DNA from: Heterocephalus glaber | Taxonomy: Eukaryota; Chordata; Mammalia; Rodentia; Bathyergidae | Direction of reading: 5' to 3' | Assembly (NCBI RefSeq): GCF_000247695.1 | Contig: NW_004624743.1 | Location: 5,228,522 to 5,292,521, forward strand | Length of the DNA stretch: 64,000 nucleotides | The notes under the pieces: generated by a model | What the model was told of the DNA's origin: nothing | Databases searched by the model: none | Seen by the model: only the letters and a program-made list of their open reading frames with translations | Part shown: in pieces, positions 59,083-64,000 of the stretch | How the letters are laid out: every line of letters starts with the position of its first letter | Numbering within the stretch: the first letter of the stretch is position 1 | Program-made: the position numbers and the translations under genes

Positions 59083-60430
59083 AGTAGATGTGAGGCGTAC
59101 ACAGGGTTCACATTCCCCATGGGAAGCTGGCACCTGTACACAACACATCTTAATCCCTTTTCTCATTCTGTGTTCCTTTCCTCCCTTGTCCCTCCACAAA
59201 TCTCTTGATTCTCTTCCTTTTTGGGGGGGCACATGTTTGCAGTGCATAATGTCCACGTTCCTTGTTTGGAGTTTGTATATGCCCACAACATATTTTAATC
59301 CCTCTTTCATCACTTATCTGTCCCCTCTCCCCCCTCACTCCAGGTTTTGACCCCTTTCCCTTTTGAGTATGCTCTATATTCCTACTTACTATTATCTATA
59401 CTTTATTTTACTTTGAATTTCTCTATAAGAGAATCAATGTTATAATTAAGCTTATGTATCTGATTTATTTCATTGAACTTTATGGTCTCAAGGTGCATCC
59501 ACTTTCCTACAAATGACTCCAAGTTTAACTTTATGGCAGATTAGTGCTCTATGGTCTGTAAATTTTCTTTATCCATTCATCTGTTGAAGGACACATGGGC
59601 CAATTTCAAGATTTAGCTGTTATGAATTGTGCTTCTATAAACATGGTTAGGCCATATCATTGTAGTATGATGTCTTTGACTTTTTTCAGGAAGACACATA
59701 GAAGGGGAACAGCTGGGCCAAGCGGAGTTTCTAATTTATTTTCCTGAAGAACCTCCTTACAGATTTCCACAATTTACTTTCCACCAACAGTGTCGAAGGG
59801 GGCCTTTGTCCCCACAGCTTTGCCAGTGTTTGTTATTATTTGATTTCTCGATGATGACCATTCATTCTAAGGCAGTATGGACTCCCCAGAATTGTTCGTG
59901 AACCCAGGAATGACTGTATCACAAAGTTTGTCACTTTAAACATTTTCATTGTACAATTCAGGAACATTAATTACATTCACAATATTATACTAGAAGCACC
60001 ACTATGTAAAATTTTTCGTCAGCCCAAAGAGAAAGTCTAACATAACTAAAAAATAACTCTCCATTTTCTTCTTCCTCTAGCCCCTGGGAATGCCTAATGC
60101 TGAATCCACTTTCTCTATGAATGTGTGCTTTAGATTTTCATATAAGGAAAACCATTAATAATTGTCTCTTGTTGTCTAATGGGTCTAAAGTGCTATCTCC
60201 TTGGGGTTATGATTTGCATCCCTCTTAATGGTTAATTAGGTTGTGTAGTTTTTCATTTGCTTACTGGCCCTTAGAGATCTCCAAATACCCCAATTCAAGA
60301 CCTTTGTCAATTTTTAAACCTAGTGTGTTTAGTTGTTGTTGAGTTGTAGGTACACCTTAGACATTCTGAATGTGAAACCTTTATGAATATTATACATATG
60401 CACTTTACCTCCTGCTGTTCTCCTCAGTAA
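59083..60430 (-). repeat. L1 3' region, antisense, with duplicated 3' end
   Basis: Reversed L1 with two successive 3'-end units (59083-59230 and 59231-59375), then 'gtatctgatttatttcattg', 'tttatccattcatctgttga', 'cattctaaggcagtatgg', and 'gttatgatttgcatccctct' further on. The right end is followed by a GA-rich tract. Confidence 0.72.
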
Positions 60431-60486
60431 AGGAAATTCTATATGAAAGATGAGAACTGAAAAATAACACAATAATATATATGAAA

Positions 60487-60530
60487 AGAGAGAGAGGGGA
60501 AGAAAGAGAGAGAGAAACAAAGAGAGAAGT
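60487..60530 (+). repeat. GA-rich low-complexity tract
   Basis: Purine-only run of GA and GAAA units. Confidence 0.9.
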
Positions 60531-60534
60531 ATCT

Positions 60535-61490
60535 TTAAGGAAATTTATTCTTCATGCTGGCCAGACCAAAATTGGTAAGATAGCCCAGCAGGCTAGAGAC
60601 CCTGGGAAAGGTACATTTCTGGTCCAAATGCAGCCTGCAGGCAAAATATCCTCTTCCTTTGATGATATACATCTTTCCCTCTTAAATAATGCCTGAGTCT
60701 CATTGCGTGCATTCCAGTCAGGTTATGAACCATAGTATGCTTTCCTCAAAATCTAATTTAAATATCAGTATCATTTAAAAATTCACAGAAATATCTTAAA
60801 AATATATTTGACCAAGTATGTAGTAACATAGTCTACCCGTGGTGCCAAATTGACACATACAATTAACTGTGAGAGGTGAACAAATATTTATATTTAAAGT
60901 GTTAATAAAATCCAATGTTCTACGTTTTTTCTTTTGTCATGAATTCTTTGGGCACCAGGTCTAAAAATCTCTGCAAGAGATTTTCCCACTTCACTCACAT
61001 ACTTAATCAACTTTTAAAGTCTCTATAATAAGCCTTTTTACTTGACACTATTGAATATTTTTCTGCTCATTTTTTCAGCAGCTAAGAGCATTTTTATGTA
61101 TAATAAATACACAATACCAACTGACTGAATTGTGATATCTAGGTCTCCCGTTTTCTCCTCTGATCTACTTTCTGCCTTTTCCCACCACCTTCTTCCTTTT
61201 GGGAGGCTGGGCTGTCTGCATCACACTCCATAAATGTGTACATTTGTCACTTGAATTCCCCTAGAAATTGACAGACAGGGAACCCTGCAGGAGATGAGAA
61301 GGTGATGACAGCATTGTTATTCTACCATGTGTGTCTCTTCAGGGTCACCAGGCTGCCCTGCCTCCCCTGCCTCTTACATCCATACGAAGGCAACCCTCTC
61401 CAGACTCTTCACTCTCCAGGGGCAATCCCTTTTCTCACGCCTTTATGCTATCTTTGAACAGAGCCACACTGTGCCACACACTTCACTCTT
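60535..61490. other. Unassigned DNA
   Basis: No gene. The text at 60545-60690 may be a fragment of an LTR, not identified. Confidence 0.35.
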
Positions 61491-61494
61491 TTTC

Positions 61495-61762
61495 ATTTAT
61501 GTATTTATTTTAGTAGTCCATGTTTGCAGTCTATAATCATTACAATTATCATGGGAGTTGGTGCATGTACACAACACATCTTCGTTCTTCTCCTACGCTT
61601 CCTCTCCTTCCCTGCTCCTTCCAACTGTTGGTCCCCTCCCATTTGGAAAATTTTATCTATCTTCCATTATGCTTTCTCTGTTTATTTCTCTGTCTCTTCC
61701 TCCTTCTATGGTGCAATAGGATATCTCTCCCTGGCAGAGAGGAAGAGAGAGACAGAAAGACT

Positions 61763-61797
<35 letters not shown>

Positions 61798-62365
61798 GAG
61801 AGAGAGAGAGTTTCTCATATTAGAGAAACCATGTGTTGGTGGAGCTTGTGTGTCTGCCTCATTTCACACATTATGGTTTCAGGCTGCATCCATTTACCTA
61901 TGAATGTTTCAAATTTATTTTTCTTTATGGCAGAGTAGTACTCCTTTGTGTATAAATACCATGTTTTTTCTATTCATCTGCACAATGGCATATATGCCAT
62001 TTTCAAAATTTAGCTATTACAAATTGTGCTGCTATAAATATTCCTTTTCCTTTATTCCCACAGTATGTCTTTAACTCTTTCAAGACGATATCTAGAAATG
62101 GAATATCTGGGTCCACTGGAATTTCTATTTTGGTTTTTGGAAGAATCTCCACACTGATTTCCATAGTGGCTGCACTGGTTTACATTCCCATCAAGAGTGT
62201 CGAAGGCTTCCTTTGTTCCCACACTCTTGTCAGTGTTTTTTATTTGATTTCTTGACACTAGCCATTCTTTCTGAATGACGATAGCATCTCTGTGTTGTAA
62301 TTTGTATTTCTGCAGTGGACAACAATATTGAACATTTTTCATGTATTTATTGTACGCCACACATT
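61495..62365 (-). repeat. L1 3' end, antisense
   Basis: The clearest reversed L1 3' end in the window: 'gggagttggtgcatgtacac', C/T-rich block, (GA)n, 'tttctcatattagagaaacc', 'ggcagagtagtactcctttg', 'ttccatagtggctgcactgg', 'tttcttgacactagccattc'. Any open frames here are L1 shadows. Confidence 0.85.
61742..61811 (+). repeat. (GA)n microsatellite inside L1
   Basis: About 30 GA units with interruptions, grown inside the L1 3' region at the point where related copies (7005, 59083) have only a short segment. Confidence 0.95.
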
Positions 62366-63710
62366 TTCATTAGGTTTATTATAAACTGATGTAAAATTGT
62401 TCTAAGTTGAACGTGCACTCCATTTATGTTGTGGTTTTCATGTATAAACTTGTGTCCACTGATACAGGTCGCTGTCTCATGAAGGTTGGTATCTGGTAAG
62501 TCAGCGCACTCTAGTGCTACCTAAATGCTGCTTCCCTTTTAATATTTCTTGACTAGGCCTCTTCTTCATTCCTAGTAACTTACGTGATACATGGAAGACA
62601 GAGTTCATGGTGTTTGTTTTCCCTTTAGATCTTTAAGGAAGGTATTGAAAAATAAAATAAACACCAAGTTTCACACTTTTCTCCTCACAATCAATAAACC
62701 TTTGAAGCAGGCAGGGTTTAAAGAGAAATAACTTCTCACGGGTCATTGCCTTTAAAGTGTAACTCCCTGCAGGAAGCTGCCTGAAAGACGCTGTAGACAC
62801 TGACCTGCAAAGCTGCTTTCAAAGTTAGCAGTTGGCAGTCTGACCCTTGCACATCCCATCGCTCGCGAGGTGTAAATGCAGATTGTGATGCTGCTCCTTT
62901 AGGCAATATGATTGACTGGAAGGAGCATGGGTTATGTAACGGCAAGACTTTCAAAGTACGAAATATTGAAATAATGATTTTTTTTCCTTACTTCTCCTCA
63001 TTCTTTCCTTTTTTGACTGTGATATTGAGAAACTGGCTTCATATGTGATGAGCACGAAATCACATCACTGTTCCTCTTCCTCTTCTCCATTGCTCCGCAA
63101 TGGTATCGGTCCTTCGGCGTTAGAGGAAGCTGCAGAGGCATTCTCTGGTCACTTTAGTCTAGAAGAGAGAACGATAGGTGATGTTTGCTATCTCACCAGA
63201 CTTCTTTCAAGCCTTTTGTTCTTCTTAACTTTTCTAAGCAAAGGATTCTATTTGAGATTCTCTTATATTATACTTTGCCAGGCAAGGTCTTTGTTTATAT
63301 CTATTGACACAATGTAATTATAGATGGAAACATTTTCACTTAAAGAGCACTCAGTTTTGCATGATAAATTGTTTTCTCCACCTATAGAGCCCTATTTCCT
63401 GCCTTATATATCAAATTCCTGTGAGGATTGACAGATTTAGCAAATTTGATATACTATGCAGTATTCGGAAGATGCATCTGCCACAAAGATTCATATTTAA
63501 AATTCAAGGTTAGCTGGTCCTATATATATATTTTTTATTTCTATGGTATTTTAACAAAGAGAAACCAAAACACTGAGGTAAGGTAACAGCAGCTTTCCAG
63601 CCACTTCCATCCTACACTGCAGTGAGTAAGAACTAAAAGCTGAAATCACATAGAAAAAAGAAATTTTAATTCTTCCTCCAAATACTTTCAATGTTTTAAA
63701 ATTGTTTTGT
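62366..63710. other. Unassigned DNA
   Basis: No gene or named repeat. The part 62740-62940 is less AT-rich, and the 90-codon frame at 63045-63317 is unsupported. Confidence 0.4.
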
Positions 63711-63714
63711 TCTA

Positions 63715-63798
63715 TTTTGCTTTGCATTGTAGGGCCGTGCATCAAACCTGGGCTTGCAGCATTCTAGGTCTACCACTGAGCACCACCCTTGCTGTGTC
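63715..63798 (-). mobile_element. Decayed tRNA-derived SINE
   Basis: Reversed pattern with 'gtgcatcaaacctgggcttg' (B-box side) and 'tctaccactgagcaccaccc' (A-box side). Confidence 0.65.
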
Positions 63799-64000
63799 TT
63801 TAAATTGTTGAAGTATGGTACACATGGTAAAATACACAACTTTGATAAGAAGTAAATGCAATTGTAATTTTGTTTTATCCCCAGGTTGTCAAATTCTCCA
63901 GAGACAGAGACAATTGACAACTCCTGTTCCTCTTAATATCTTTTGTACATGATTTCTTCTAGAGAGATAAATAGATGATAGATATTGATATTAAAATAGG

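Noticed and set aside
59023..59350. Overlapping open frames on both strands of about 100 codons
   Set aside because: They lie in the C/T-rich L1 3' end, which lacks stop codons because of its composition.
61520..61903. 127-codon plus-strand frame ending in RE repeats
   Set aside because: Antisense L1 plus a (GA)n microsatellite; the repeated Arg-Glu comes from the GA run.
62052..62360. 102-codon minus-strand open frame
   Set aside because: Falls in L1 3' untranslated sequence, which is non-coding in the family.

Overview
This window is mammalian nuclear DNA, AT-rich, gene-poor and dominated by dead transposable elements. I find no intact protein-coding gene and no exon I can defend. A rodent of the mouse-related clade is indicated by 7SL-derived B1 elements, by tRNA-derived ID-like SINEs, and by at least two B1+ID-like dimers (B1-dID architecture). 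The ID-like copies have intact A and B boxes, A-tails and clear target-site duplications, so this SINE was active fairly recently. The ID-like family with B1-dID dimers would fit a castorimorph rodent (beaver, kangaroo rat and relatives), but sciurid or glirid origin cannot be excluded by eye. A 720-base assembly gap lies at 22423-23142.

Layout. 1-13 kb: SINEs, L1 3' ends in both orientations, LTR-like fragments, a decayed hAT fragment and a B1. 14-22.4 kb: a (CA)n tract, MaLR internal sequence, L1 3' end, MIR, B1, four ID-like SINEs and two opposed MaLR-type LTR fragments. 23-30 kb: mostly unassigned AT-rich DNA with one tRNA-derived SINE and one GC-rich patch. 30.6-35.9 kb: a long old antisense L1, split by the most unusual object in the window. 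36-44.8 kb: SINE dimers, a MIR, opposed L1 pieces and a 1.3 kb GC-rich patch. 45-50.7 kb: a MIR, a short hAT MITE, SINEs and old LTRs. 51.8-56 kb: sense L1 copies, one carrying a nested solo LTR and SINE. 56.6-64 kb: a MIR, two antisense L1 3' ends and a decayed SINE.

Main discovery candidate: positions 33396-35066. This class II (betaretrovirus-like) endogenous retrovirus derivative is bounded by a perfect 6-base target-site duplication (gcatat), yet both outer ends are U3 ends of the same LTR in opposite orientation. The left end has a whole LTR followed by a tRNA-Lys-type primer-binding site. The right end has only about 125 bases of inverted U3. Between them lie inverted, broken nucleocapsid and dUTPase/protease remnants, and a sense-oriented retrocopy of the ribosomal protein gene RPL41 that lacks its mRNA 3' end and poly(A) and is joined directly to viral sequence. 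This looks like a host mRNA captured during reverse transcription and then integrated as a chimera, although later rearrangement is possible.

Repeat assignments were made by eye from remembered family features. Boundaries without a stated duplication are approximate, and subfamily names are tentative.
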